64,000 bases of DNA from Ardenticatenaceae bacterium (GTDB lineage: Bacteria; Chloroflexota; Anaerolineae; Promineifilales; Promineifilaceae). Position 1 is the stretch's first letter. Each line of letters opens with the position of its first letter. The translations under genes and the position numbers were made by a program. The notes beneath the pieces are model-generated. The model ran no database searches and had not been told where the DNA came from. It saw nothing but the letters and a program-made list of their open reading frames with translations. Below, piece after piece: positions 41,594 through 50,288 of the stretch. The stretch spans positions 248,001 through 312,000 of the forward strand of contig JACKBU010000001.1 in the NCBI GenBank assembly GCA_020634395.1, read 5' to 3'.

Positions 41594-43197
41594 GATTGAT
41601 TTGGACACGCTTGACTTTGTTGGGCTGGCTGGTACTGGTCGGCTGCAGTTCGGCCGTTGATTTACCGGCCAACACACCGGCTCCCTTGCCCACGGCCGTT
41701 GGCGATCCCGCCGCCCTTTCCAAACCCCTGCCGCCCACCCCAGCGCCCACGGCCACGTTGACGGCCGTTCTCCCCACCGACACCCCTCAACCCACAACAG
41801 CGCCGACTGCCACCGCCACGCCGCTGCCCACGCCCAAAACGGCCGTTTCTCTCAGTGTTCCGGCGCAGTGGCTGGAACGTGTCTCCCAGGCGCTGGTCCA
41901 GTCCGAGGCGGCCTGGGAATGGCAAATTGTGCCCGCAGACACGCCCAACGCCACCATCGCTCTGGTGAATAACGCGGACGGTGTGCTGGTAGCCCAGGAA
42001 CCCCTGGTGCTGGCCGTGCCCTTCAACCACAGTTGGAATTATGCCAATCTGGCCGAAGCGCAGGCCATCGTCGCCAATGGCCACCCGCTGGCAAAGGCCA
42101 TGCCTTGGTCGGCCATGCTGCCTACGCAGCGCCCGCTGCTCATCGATGGCTACCAGCCTGATGATCCCGAGTATCCCTTGTGGGATCAGTGGTCGTTGGT
42201 GGGGCAGCCGGGATATGAAACGGCCGTGGCCGACCTGGCCGCCATCCTGCAGCCGGCCCTGGCCCCGCAGCCGGTCATCAAACTGGCGGCCGTGGGCGAT
42301 GTGAACCTGGACCGCTCCTTGGGCAACGCCATCAACGAAGGCCACATCGACTACCCCTTCCTCAACTTCGCCCCTTACCTGCAAGCTGCCGATCTGGCCG
42401 TGGGCAACCTGGAAACCTCTTTGGGCGATGTGGGGGAACCGCAGCCCAAAAATTACACGTTCCAATCGCCGCCGGCCGCTGCCCAAACGCTGGGCCGCGC
42501 CGGCTTCGACGTGGTGTCGATGGCCAACAATCACGCCATGGATTACGGACCGGAATCGCTGCTGCAAGGCATTGGCCTGCTGAACGAGCAAGGCGTGGCC
42601 GTCATTGGTGCCGGCGCCAATGATGCCGCCGCCCGTGCCCCCTTCATTACCGAAGCCGGCGGCCTGAAGGTAGCATTTTTGGGCTACGTGCAGGTGCCGG
42701 TGGAAGTGACCAGCCATTTCGATACCGCATCGTGGACGGCCACCGCCGATGCGCCTGGCCTGGCCTGGGCCGTACCGGCGCAGATCACAGAAGACGTAAC
42801 GGCCGTGCGGCCCCAGGTTGATCTAGTTGTGGTCATCCTGCACAGCGGCTACGAATACGTCATTCCGCCCAGCCAGGAACAGCTAGACGCCGCCCACGCG
42901 GCCATCGACGCCGGAGCCGACATCGTCATCGGCCATCACGCCCACATCTTGCAGGGCGTGGAGTTTTACAAAGATGGGGTGATTGTGTATGGACTGGGGA
43001 ATTTTGCCTTTAACATTGATGGCGAACCGAACACCGTGCTGCTCAACGTCTGGCTGGACGCCGATGGCGTGCGCCAGTTAGAATTTATCCCGGCGATTAT
43101 CCAGTTTGGCGGCCAGCCGCGCCTGGCCACGCCGGATGAAGGCGCCGTCATTTTGCAGCAAATTTATGACCGCAGCCGGGCTTTTCCTATGCCATAG
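41590..43197 (+). CDS. CapA/PgsA family metallophosphatase-fold lipoprotein
   Basis: A 535-residue protein with lipobox LVGC, a Thr/Pro linker with three ACGGCCGT-derived TAV segments, and a C-terminal CapA domain. Marks: KLAAVGDVNLDRSLGNAI, VGNLETSLGDVG, VVSMANNHAMDYGPESL, VVILHSGYEY, ADIVIGHHAHILQGVEFY. CapA acts in poly-gamma-glutamate capsule synthesis or, in some species, in peptidoglycan turnover; no other cap/pgs genes are here. ATGA overlap with VanY and GGAG 6 nt upstream show co-translation. Confidence 0.9.
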   Translation: MRLIWTRLTLLGWLVLVGCSSAVDLPANTPAPLPTAVGDPAALSKPLPPTPAPTATLTAVLPTDTPQPTTAPTATATPLPTPKTAVSLSVPAQWLERVSQALVQSEAAWEWQIVPADTPNATIALVNNADGVLVAQEPLVLAVPFNHSWNYANLAEAQAIVANGHPLAKAMPWSAMLPTQRPLLIDGYQPDDPEYPLWDQWSLVGQPGYETAVADLAAILQPALAPQPVIKLAAVGDVNLDRSLGNAINEGHIDYPFLNFAPYLQAADLAVGNLETSLGDVGEPQPKNYTFQSPPAAAQTLGRAGFDVVSMANNHAMDYGPESLLQGIGLLNEQGVAVIGAGANDAAARAPFITEAGGLKVAFLGYVQVPVEVTSHFDTASWTATADAPGLAWAVPAQITEDVTAVRPQVDLVVVILHSGYEYVIPPSQEQLDAAHAAIDAGADIVIGHHAHILQGVEFYKDGVIVYGLGNFAFNIDGEPNTVLLNVWLDADGVRQLEFIPAIIQFGGQPRLATPDEGAVILQQIYDRSRAFPMP

Positions 43198-43226
43198 AAG
43201 AAAAATTTGAAGAAGATGGACAACTT

Positions 43227-43814
43227 TTAATCTCCGTCTTTTGGCTTGCGGGCTACCAGCCCGGCGACGGGTTTTAGCTGGCGCGAACGGCCGCCAACGG
43301 CCGTGTTTTCTTCACTATACACCACATCCCAGTCGGCAAAAGCAGCGTGCAGTTCGCCGGGCAGCAGGTAAAAATCGACATCGGCTGCGGTTTCTGGGGT
43401 GCGGATGAAAGTCTCAAAAATGAGCCAGCCACCCGGTTTGAGAGCGCGCCGGTACATCGGGAATGTGCTCCGCTCTAGAAAACGAAAGTTCAGGACGACG
43501 TCGAAGCAGTGGGGTGGAAACCAGGGATGGGCGAGATCGTAGACGGCCGTTTCCAACGTCAGATCTTCCGCCAGCGCCCGCTGCTGCGCCAGGCGCAGAC
43601 CCACTTCCGAAATATCCAACGCCACCACATGCAGCCCACGCCGCGCCAGCACCAGCCCATTCACGCCCACTCCGGCGGCGGCGTCCAAAGCCAGCCCGGT
43701 AATCGGCAGCCGATCCAGGTAGGCTAAAAGCAGTTTGCGCGGCGGGCTTTTTTGCCAATGTTGGCCTTCGGCGGCGTAACGGCCGTCCCATTTCAAACGA
43801 TCGCGACGTATCAC
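43227..43814 (-). CDS. TehB-like class I SAM methyltransferase
   Basis: A 195-residue methyltransferase. Motif I is ALDAAAGVGVNGLVLARRG, followed by VVALDIS, YDLAHPWFPPHCFDVVLNFRFLER and LKPGGWLIFETF, similar to TehB/thiopurine-like enzymes. The substrate is unknown. It faces the capA gene tail to tail. Confidence 0.85.
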   Translation of the reverse strand: MIRRDRLKWDGRYAAEGQHWQKSPPRKLLLAYLDRLPITGLALDAAAGVGVNGLVLARRGLHVVALDISEVGLRLAQQRALAEDLTLETAVYDLAHPWFPPHCFDVVLNFRFLERSTFPMYRRALKPGGWLIFETFIRTPETAADVDFYLLPGELHAAFADWDVVYSEENTAVGGRSRQLKPVAGLVARKPKDGD

Positions 43815-43930
43815 GGCTTCCTCATAATTTTCACGGTGTCTCTACGCATGGCAGGTGATGAGAAGAGTATACTCAGCATGAAGGATTTGGGAAAACGCCT
43901 GACAAAAGCAAAAGTGATGGGTTAAACAAG

Positions 43931-44968
43931 ATGAAGGTTGTTACCAGCGGCGGTTTGCGTGTTGATTACCTTATCACCCCGGAGGGAGAGGCCCATGTGG
44001 GCCTGCCCGGCGGCAACGCCCTTTATGCGGCCGTCGGCGCGGCGCTTTGGACCGATCAGGTGGGGTTATGGGCACGCATTGGAGCCAACTATCCTCCGGG
44101 GTGGCTGGAGCACCTGGCACAGCGCGGCCTGGACACGGCCGGATTGGTGCGCCTGCCCAGCGATCAGGATCACCGCACGTTTTTTGCCTATTTGCCAGAC
44201 GGCCGTCGCGACGATACCCATCCTGAGGAGCACTTTCGCCGCATTCAGCAGCCTCTGCCGCTGGCCCTGCAGGGCTACGTCCACTCCACGCCCAATCAGG
44301 ACAACCCCAACACCTACGAGCCATTGGCTATCCAGCCGGATGATTGGCCGCCTGCTTACAAAGGGGTAAAGGCCGTGCACCTTTCGCCCAACGCTTTGCG
44401 CAGCCACCTTTTCATTCCCGGCAAATTGCGCCAGAGCGGCGTTAAAACCGTTACCCTGGACCCCGGCGAGCGTTATATGACACCGGCGCTCAGCGTCTAT
44501 TTGCGTTCTTTTTTGCCGGCCGTCGACGCCTTTTTGCCCAGCGACCAGGAAATCCGGTCGTTGTTTGGCAGCCAGATTGCCGTGGAAAAGGCAGCCAGTA
44601 TTTTGTGTGAATGGGGAGCCAGAATTGCGGTGATTAAGTTGGGACCAGAAGGGGTGTTTGTGCAAGAGCAAAACGGCCGTGCCTTTCACCTCCCACCCTA
44701 CTATCAACCAGGCAGCGGCGAAGTCGTAGACGTAACCGGCGCCGGCGACGCTTTTTGCGGTGGATTTATGGTGGGCCTGGCCCAATCCAACAACGCGCTC
44801 ACTGCGGCCAAAATGGGACTGGTATCCGCCTCCTTTGCTCTGGAGGGGTATGGGGCACTGTACGCGCTCGGCGTCCCACGGCAGGCAGCCAGGGAGCGGC
44901 TGCTCGTAATCAACCAACGGCAAGAAAAAAGACCTGACGCGCAGACATCGTCTACGCGCCAGGTCTAA
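43931..44968 (+). CDS. PfkB family carbohydrate kinase
   Basis: A 345-residue ribokinase-fold sugar kinase. N-terminal GLPGGNALYAAVGAALW and the C-terminal signature VDVTGAGDAFCGGFMVGL with catalytic Asp are clear. The middle (HSTPNQDNPNTYEPLAIQPD) is not standard for ribokinase, so the sugar cannot be named. A hairpin that ends the convergent DUF4342 gene overlaps its last codons. Confidence 0.9.
   Translation: MKVVTSGGLRVDYLITPEGEAHVGLPGGNALYAAVGAALWTDQVGLWARIGANYPPGWLEHLAQRGLDTAGLVRLPSDQDHRTFFAYLPDGRRDDTHPEEHFRRIQQPLPLALQGYVHSTPNQDNPNTYEPLAIQPDDWPPAYKGVKAVHLSPNALRSHLFIPGKLRQSGVKTVTLDPGERYMTPALSVYLRSFLPAVDAFLPSDQEIRSLFGSQIAVEKAASILCEWGARIAVIKLGPEGVFVQEQNGRAFHLPPYYQPGSGEVVDVTGAGDAFCGGFMVGLAQSNNALTAAKMGLVSASFALEGYGALYALGVPRQAARERLLVINQRQEKRPDAQTSSTRQV
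44924..44966 (-). terminator. Terminator of the DUF4342 gene, inside the end of the PfkB gene
   Basis: A 12-bp stem with one mismatch (44930-44941 with 44955-44966) and a self-pairing loop; on the minus strand a run of six T follows. It lies 52 nt beyond the DUF4342 stop and overlaps the last codons of the PfkB gene. Confidence 0.8.
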
Positions 44969-45017
44969 ACATCCGCTGTTGATTTGCCAGTTAACCAGCA
45001 GCAGCGTGTTAGAGAGT

Positions 45018-45374
45018 TTAAGCCTCGGCAGCCATCTCCGGTTCTTTTTCTTGCACCGGCTCGCGCCGTTCTACCAGAATCGTGCAGTCCGTGACCAACG
45101 CCGCAATAAGGGCTACGGCCGAATACACGGGCAGCATGGCAATACCCGCCACACCCATGACCAACGGCACTTCCAGGTGCAGGTTCATTTTCTCATTTTT
45201 GATGACGAGGCGGCGCACAGTGGCCTCTTTCACGAGTTTCTTGACCATGCCCACCAACTCTCCACCGGCCACAACAAACTCTTCCGACCAGCTCTTGCCC
45301 TCTTCAGTGGTTTCTTCGTCTTCCATGACCGGAATTTCTTCCTCGTTCACAAAGTTTTCTTTTTCTTCGTTCAT
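45018..45374 (-). CDS. DUF4342 domain protein
   Basis: A 118-residue protein: an acidic N-terminus (Glu/Asp-rich to about residue 30), a domain SEEFVVAGGELVGMVKKLVKEATVRRLVIKN, then a hydrophobic helix pair VPLVMGVAGIAMLPVYSAVALIAALVTD ending CTILVERR. The pattern fits DUF4342, a small membrane-associated domain of unknown function. GGAGAT precedes the ATG. Confidence 0.8.
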   Translation of the reverse strand: MNEEKENFVNEEEIPVMEDEETTEEGKSWSEEFVVAGGELVGMVKKLVKEATVRRLVIKNEKMNLHLEVPLVMGVAGIAMLPVYSAVALIAALVTDCTILVERREPVQEKEPEMAAEA

Positions 45375-45628
45375 TTAACATCTCCTTGCATATTTGCAAA
45401 TAAGGTTTCGGCGCAGGAAAGTTCCTTTACGCGCCCTGAGTGATAGATCCCTTCCTGTGCCGCGACAAGCCATCAGGCGTGTTTCCTGCCGCAGGCTGTC
45501 TAACGATACGCAGCAGGGAACCAAAAGTTGCAGTGTAGCCGCGAACCGGGGAATCGGTATAATTTAGTTGCATCATCAACCGATCCTGCTGGGCCGTAAA
45601 CGGGCTGGCAGAAGGGGTAACGGCCGTT

Positions 45629-46615
45629 ATGTCCTCATCAAGCCTTCTCCTACTCTCCATACTTGCCGCAGCGCTGCCTGTTACCCTTTACATTGGCCTC
45701 ATCTACTGGGCAGACCGGTATGAAAAAGAGCCGTGGTGGCTGCTGCTGGCCACTTTTTTCTGGGGGGCCGTTCCCAGCATCCTCTTCGCCTATATTTTCA
45801 ACAGCATTTTTAGCCTGCCCCTCTACCTGGTGGCCGGCGATGCCCTGGGTGAAAGCCTGAGCGCCACGTTTGTTGCCCCAATTGTGGAAGAGACGATTAA
45901 AGGCCTGGCCGTCGTAGGCATCCTGCTGCTGTGGCGCGACGAGATCGACAGTCCGCTGGATGGCATCATCTACGGGGCAATGGTGGGCCTGGGCTTTGCT
46001 CTGGTAGAAAACGTTTATTACTTCATCAACGTGTATCAAGAAGGCGGTATTGATGCCTGGGGCATTAACGTTTTTATACGCAGCATTGTTTTCGGCCTGA
46101 ACCATGCCTTGTTTACCAGCATGATTGGGTTGGGTATTGCCCTGGCTCGCTCGTTCACCCAGCCGTTGGCAAAAGTAGCGGCAGTGATGGGGGGCTGGGC
46201 AACGGCCATGTTCCTCCATTTCTTGCACAACCTCAGCGTCTCATTTGGCAATTTGCTGTGCCTGGTAGCTTTGTTTAGCGACTGGGCCGGACTGCTCTTG
46301 ACTCTATTGATCATCGTCTGGGCCTTGCTGCAAGAGCGCCAGTGGCTGCGCCATTATCTGGCCGAAGAAGTCAGCCTGGGCTATCTCACCAGCAGCCAGT
46401 ATGTTATCGTCTGTTCTGGACGCCAGCGCGTTCGCTATCAGTGGGGTGTGCTGCTGGGCCACGGTCCGGCGGCTTACTGGCGCACGGTCCGCAGCCACCA
46501 CCGTTTGAGCGAGCTGGCTTATAAAAAACACCACTATAAACGGTTCCAGGATGAGCGCAGCCGCGAACTGATTGATTCTCTGCGCGCCGAAATTCAGGCG
46601 CAAGGCCAGGTTTAG
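45629..46615 (+). CDS. PrsW-family intramembrane metalloprotease
   Basis: A 328-residue protein with about eight TM helices. Catalytic motifs of the PrsW family are visible: EETIKGLAVVG (E-E-x-x-K), FALVENVYYFINV, GLNHALFTSMIG and FLHFLHN. In Bacillus PrsW cleaves the anti-sigma factor RsiW; no sigma/anti-sigma pair is near, so the substrate is unknown. TATAAT is at 45558-45563; GAAGGGG is before the ATG, with an ACGGCCGT in the spacer. Confidence 0.92.
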   Translation: MSSSSLLLLSILAAALPVTLYIGLIYWADRYEKEPWWLLLATFFWGAVPSILFAYIFNSIFSLPLYLVAGDALGESLSATFVAPIVEETIKGLAVVGILLLWRDEIDSPLDGIIYGAMVGLGFALVENVYYFINVYQEGGIDAWGINVFIRSIVFGLNHALFTSMIGLGIALARSFTQPLAKVAAVMGGWATAMFLHFLHNLSVSFGNLLCLVALFSDWAGLLLTLLIIVWALLQERQWLRHYLAEEVSLGYLTSSQYVIVCSGRQRVRYQWGVLLGHGPAAYWRTVRSHHRLSELAYKKHHYKRFQDERSRELIDSLRAEIQAQGQV

Positions 46616-46623
46616 GCCATTCA

Positions 46624-47097
46624 TCACTTTTGCAGGAGTTTTTGCAGCTGTTCCCAGTGGGCCTGATCGTGCTTGACCGCCAGATTGAGGAGTTCGTGCG
46701 AGGTAGTGGGACCGAAGTAGGAGTGACGACCCTGGCGCTGCCAAAAGAGATCATTGGCCGGGGGCAGCATGGCGATGGTTTCCTGGCGGGCGGCTAAAAA
46801 TGACTGGAGGGCGAGACGGCCGTTTTGCCGCGCATAGCCCCGTTCCAGCACCCAATCATCGGACGTCGCCCCCGGTATGAAGGCATTGTCCAACGCCAGC
46901 ATACTGCGAAAGCGGACCTGGTGCACCTCGCGTTCTACGTCCCGTAAATGGCAGGACAGCTCCGTCAGATTCCATTCCGCGGGCGCAGGCCGCCAGTGCC
47001 AGTCAATGTCCGCCACGGCCGTGGCCTCAGAAACGGCCGTGGCAAAACCTTTCAGGTCGGCCAGCAGTTCGGCGACGGGTGGCGGTTCTTGCAGCAT
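46624..47097 (-). CDS. DinB/YfiT-like family protein
   Basis: A 157-residue four-helix DinB-fold protein with the metal-binding histidines in LSCHLRDVEREV and the C-terminal NLAVKHDQAHWEQL. Members include metal-dependent thiol transferases; the function here is unknown. The ATG overlaps the stop of the HAD gene upstream by 1 nt (TGATG). Confidence 0.85.
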   Translation of the reverse strand: MLQEPPPVAELLADLKGFATAVSEATAVADIDWHWRPAPAEWNLTELSCHLRDVEREVHQVRFRSMLALDNAFIPGATSDDWVLERGYARQNGRLALQSFLAARQETIAMLPPANDLFWQRQGRHSYFGPTTSHELLNLAVKHDQAHWEQLQKLLQK

Positions 47098-47840
47098 CAG
47101 GTTTCACTCGGCGGGACAGCGCTGTCGGGCCAGCCAGCGGTCAGCAAATCATACAGGTGGGATAGGGTTCCTGAGCCGGTTATTAGCGCCCCATCCGGCG
47201 GCGGATCATCCGCCACAGGCACCCAGTACGTGGCACAGCCTGCCGCAGACGCCGGCGCAATGTCGTTTTCCCAGTCATCGCCCACCATCAAAGCGGCCGC
47301 TGGCTCCACTTCGATTCGCTGCAAGATTTCATGGTAGTAGGCTAGATGCGGCTTGGTGGCGTGCATGTTCTCGTAGCTTGTTACCAGGGCGTAGGGGTAG
47401 TCGGTGACCGGTGCGCCCGCCCAGGCTAACCGCTGCTCGATAGCTTGCCGGGGAAACAAGGGGTTCGTGGCGATGACTACTTTGAGAGCACGCTTAAAAC
47501 ACAGCTGCAGCAGTTCCGGCACGCAGGGCTGCCGGGTAGTTACGGCCGCCAGTTGAGAAAACTGCTCGGCATAAAAAACGTCAAAAAAGGGTTCCATTTC
47601 GGCCGGATTCAGGCCGGTGCGCTGCTGGAAGGCATTCCAGAAGACGTCGCGATTGGAAACGGCCGTGTCCGTATTGGCTATCACCGCCTGGGTGGAAATC
47701 ATCAATTCCTGCAAAAACTGCTCGCGCGGCATGTAGCGCTCGGCATAGCGGCCTAACAAGGCAAAATAACGAGGAAGAAACGTGTCCAGGTCATTCCCCA
47801 ACAAGGTATCATCCAGATCAAATAAAACTGCCTGCAACAT
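47097..47840 (-). CDS. HAD superfamily hydrolase
   Basis: A 247-residue HAD phosphatase-like protein. Motif I is LFDLDDTLLGND, motif II-like VVIATNP, motif III Lys/Arg region before the motif IV-type MVGDDWENDIAPASAAG. The cap lies between motifs I and II (C1 type). The substrate is unknown. The ATG at 47840 has AAGGGGG 8 nt upstream; a second ATG at 47846 is too close to it. Confidence 0.9.
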   Translation of the reverse strand: MLQAVLFDLDDTLLGNDLDTFLPRYFALLGRYAERYMPREQFLQELMISTQAVIANTDTAVSNRDVFWNAFQQRTGLNPAEMEPFFDVFYAEQFSQLAAVTTRQPCVPELLQLCFKRALKVVIATNPLFPRQAIEQRLAWAGAPVTDYPYALVTSYENMHATKPHLAYYHEILQRIEVEPAAALMVGDDWENDIAPASAAGCATYWVPVADDPPPDGALITGSGTLSHLYDLLTAGWPDSAVPPSET

Positions 47841-47896
47841 GGTCATCCCCCTTACATCAAGTTCACCTGGCCATGAACATCCCGGAGCCCCATTAA

Positions 47897-48238
47897 CTAA
47901 GCCTCGCCAAACAAATCACGTAAACCTGGCTTTTCTAAAGCACACTTAGGACACCCAATGTGTGGTTCCGGCACGTCGATCAGGTGGCGGCTGCATGACG
48001 CCTGCACTTCAATGTGACGATTAAGTCCCAGGAAGCCTTTTTTAACGGTCGCTTCTAAAACCAGGTAAGGGCTGCTGTTGGCCAGTAAAATACCAGGCAC
48101 CGGGCACGAAAAACAATCTTCCGGTTTCCAGGCAGGCGAGAGTTGATTTTGGGCTATCAGGCGGCATTCCTGGGTGGAATTGCCGCGATGGAAGTCCTGA
48201 TAATAAAAGTGACATTCCTTGCCAGCGGGTGTTCTCAT
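47897..48238 (-). CDS. Cysteine-rich hypothetical protein, possible zinc-binding
   Basis: A 113-residue protein with Cys at the start (GKECHFYY), DCFSCPVPG, ASCSRHL and GCPKCALEKPG. The two C-x2-C pairs suggest a zinc ribbon or Fe-S site. I do not recognise the family. It lies between the HAD gene and the tRNA cluster. Confidence 0.65.
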   Translation of the reverse strand: MRTPAGKECHFYYQDFHRGNSTQECRLIAQNQLSPAWKPEDCFSCPVPGILLANSSPYLVLEATVKKGFLGLNRHIEVQASCSRHLIDVPEPHIGCPKCALEKPGLRDLFGEA

Positions 48239-48250
48239 GGTCGATTTTCC

Positions 48251-48280
48251 AAAAAAAAAGCGACCCCGGTTGGTGTCGCT
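48251..48280 (-). terminator. Terminator after tRNA-Arg
   Basis: Stem AGCGAC/GTCGCT with extra pairs inside, followed on the minus strand by nine T. It lies 7 nt beyond the tRNA 3' end. Confidence 0.88.
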
Positions 48281-48287
48281 TGTTTAG

Positions 48288-48361
48288 TACGCCCTGAGAG
48301 ACTCGAACTCCCGACCTACTGGTTCGTAGCCAGTCGCTCTAATCCACTGAGCTAAGGGCGC
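48288..48361 (-). tRNA. tRNA-Arg (ACG)
   Basis: Minus-strand cloverleaf: acceptor GCGCCCT/AGGGCGT with G:T at 1:72, anticodon loop CTACGAA (ACG) and T arm GGGAGTTCGAGTCTC. CCA is not encoded. An intrinsic terminator follows. Confidence 0.95.
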
Positions 48362-48457
48362 ATGTTAGACCTCTGTTAAAACATTATCACAATTTGCTTC
48401 GTTGAACAACCAAGTTGTTTGGGAAATTTCCCGAAACCCGGCCAGGAAAGCAAAAGG

Positions 48458-48548
48458 CGGGGAGACAGGGATTCGAACCCTGGAACGGCTTTTTAACACC
48501 GTTAACCGCTTAGCAGGCGGCCCCAATCGACCACTCTGGCATCTCCCC
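48458..48548 (-). tRNA. tRNA-Ser (GCT)
   Basis: Minus-strand class II tRNA: acceptor GGGGAGA/TCTCCCC with G73, anticodon loop CTGCTAA (GCT), a long variable arm (AACGGTGTTAAAAAGCCGTT) and a T arm with GGTTCGAATCC. Confidence 0.95.
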
Positions 48549-48639
48549 AGTTTGATTACCTTCGGAGAGGTTTTGGATTTAACTGTTAACGGCCGTGTTC
48601 ATCAACAAGTTGAGCAACGAGCGCTTGTAAACCTGTCAG

Positions 48640-48726
48640 CGGAGGGAGAGGGATTCGAACCCCCGGTGAGCATAAGCCCACTACGGTTTTCAAGACCGTT
48701 GCCTTCGTCCACTCGGCCATCCCTCC
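48640..48726 (-). tRNA. tRNA-Ser (TGA)
   Basis: Minus-strand class II tRNA: acceptor GGAGGGA/TCCCTCC with G73, anticodon loop CTTGAAA (TGA), long variable arm and T arm GGGTTCGAATCCC. First of a three-tRNA minus-strand group with Ser(GCT) and Arg(ACG). Confidence 0.95.
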
Positions 48727-48791
48727 ATCCCTCAGAGAGGTCCTTACAAGGGTGGAAAGTATAGCACGGCCGTTTTGCCATGTCAAAAATC

Positions 48792-49565
48792 CTAAGCCTG
48801 GTAGATTGCCAGATCAGCCACCTCTAACCACTGGACGGCGGGCACGGATAAGGCTCCCCAGCCGAAACGGCCGTCTACGGTTACCGCCATGTACTGGTTG
48901 TCCATCCAGCAGACAAAACCCAATGGGCCGCGTGGACTGTGGCTGGTTTGTAAGATGGTACGGCCGTCTACCTTGAAGACGCAGCCGTCAGGCAGCCAGG
49001 TTAAGGTGTAAGTGTGCCAGGCTGTTATGGCGGCGGGAATAGGCGCGAAGCTGATGCCGAGGCGGCGGCGCACAATCGGCCAGATGCGGCGGCGCGCGGC
49101 CGGCAGCCGGTTAAGCAGGAGGACAAAGGGCGCCAAGGGAATGAGGGAAACGGCCGTGCGTTGGCCAGCGTCAACCGTCGCGGCAAACCATCCCCGCCCT
49201 GGCCCTTCCAGGGGCAAAGGCAAGTTGGAAGGTTCAGAGGCAAAGAAGAACCATGTGGCCTGGGGCAGCGCTGGTCTGGGCACGGATGGGTCACCAAAAG
49301 GGGAATTCCAAAAACCAAAACCGGCCGTGCCCACCAACCGGTCTGCTTCGTGGGAAAAACGGGCGCGCAGGGACAGGGTGAGACCAGGATGCCAACGGAA
49401 ACGGCCGTGTCCCCAACCCCAAAGGCCAGAACCATCCCCGGCATAATCATCAAACTGCGCGTCGGCATAACCGGCCGAGACGGGTGGCAGCCAGCAAGTG
49501 GTCGTCGTCCCAAATGTTACCAGCCCCCCATTCAGTTCAAGCAGTTGAAAATCAGCCCGGTTCAT
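48792..49565 (-). CDS. Hypothetical concanavalin/LamG-like beta-sandwich protein
   Basis: A 257-residue protein without signal peptide. Strand-rich, Trp/Gly-rich sequence (GDGSGLWGWGHGRFRWHPG, VGTAGFGFWNSPF, WHTYTLTWLPDGCVFKVDGR, GPLGFVCWMDNQYMAV) looks like a jelly roll of the GH16/LamG type. The ExDxE catalytic motif of GH16 is not seen, so a binding role is more likely. Function is unknown. Confidence 0.75.
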   Translation of the reverse strand: MNRADFQLLELNGGLVTFGTTTTCWLPPVSAGYADAQFDDYAGDGSGLWGWGHGRFRWHPGLTLSLRARFSHEADRLVGTAGFGFWNSPFGDPSVPRPALPQATWFFFASEPSNLPLPLEGPGRGWFAATVDAGQRTAVSLIPLAPFVLLLNRLPAARRRIWPIVRRRLGISFAPIPAAITAWHTYTLTWLPDGCVFKVDGRTILQTSHSPRGPLGFVCWMDNQYMAVTVDGRFGWGALSVPAVQWLEVADLAIYQA

Positions 49566-49630
49566 ACGCCTTCATCTGTCTATTCTCTCAGAATTGAGTA
49601 TAATTGTGCCCACGAAGGAGAGCATTTTTT

Positions 49631-50260
49631 ATGGAAATTACGTGGTACGGACTAAGCTGCTTTCGCATTACCGAAAGAAAACACGCCAACGTGGTCACCG
49701 ATCCCTATGACTCAAGTCTGGGTCTGCCGCCGCTCAAGCTAAAAGCTGATGTTATCACAGTCAGCCACGATGCTAAAGGGCATAATCAGCCGGATGGTGT
49801 TACAGGCTACCAGCATATCCTGAACGGTCCCGGTGAATATGAAATTGGCAACGTGTTCATCACCGGCATTGCCACCCCGGGCGAGGCCAAAACAACACAA
49901 AATGTCGTCTACCTGTTTGATTACGATGGCCTGACGGTCGCCCATCTGGGCGATATGCAAAAAGTGCCCACACAAACCCAGATTGAAGCGCTGGAGGAAG
50001 TGGGCGTGCTGCTGCTGCCGGTAGGCGGCGGAAACAGCCTGAACGCAGCTCAGGCTTCAGAACTGGTTTCTATGTTGGAACCGAATATTGTGATCCCCAT
50101 GCATTACCAGATGCCTCATCTGAAGCTGGAGTTGGATGCAGTGGAACGCTTCTTGAAAGAGATGGGTGTTACCGAACCAAAAGAAGAAAGTACACTAAAA
50201 CTTTCAGGGACCAGTCTGCCAGAAGAAACAGAAATTGTTTTGTTAACGCCAAAACTATAG
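49631..50260 (+). CDS. MBL-fold (UlaG-like) protein with a degenerate metal motif
   Basis: A 209-residue protein beginning MEITWYGLSCFRITERKH, typical of UlaG-like metallo-beta-lactamase-fold proteins, with DPYDSSLGLPPLKLKADVITVSHD and a C-terminal IVIPMHYQMPHLKLE. The expected HxHxDH appears as H-D-A-K-G-H: the second His and the Asp are lost, so hydrolase activity is doubtful. TATAAT and GAAGGAG lie before the ATG at 49631. A 100-residue hypothetical gene follows. Confidence 0.85.
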   Translation: MEITWYGLSCFRITERKHANVVTDPYDSSLGLPPLKLKADVITVSHDAKGHNQPDGVTGYQHILNGPGEYEIGNVFITGIATPGEAKTTQNVVYLFDYDGLTVAHLGDMQKVPTQTQIEALEEVGVLLLPVGGGNSLNAAQASELVSMLEPNIVIPMHYQMPHLKLELDAVERFLKEMGVTEPKEESTLKLSGTSLPEETEIVLLTPKL

Positions 50261-50288
50261 CGGGTCCTGCGCGGCTCACAGGATGATT

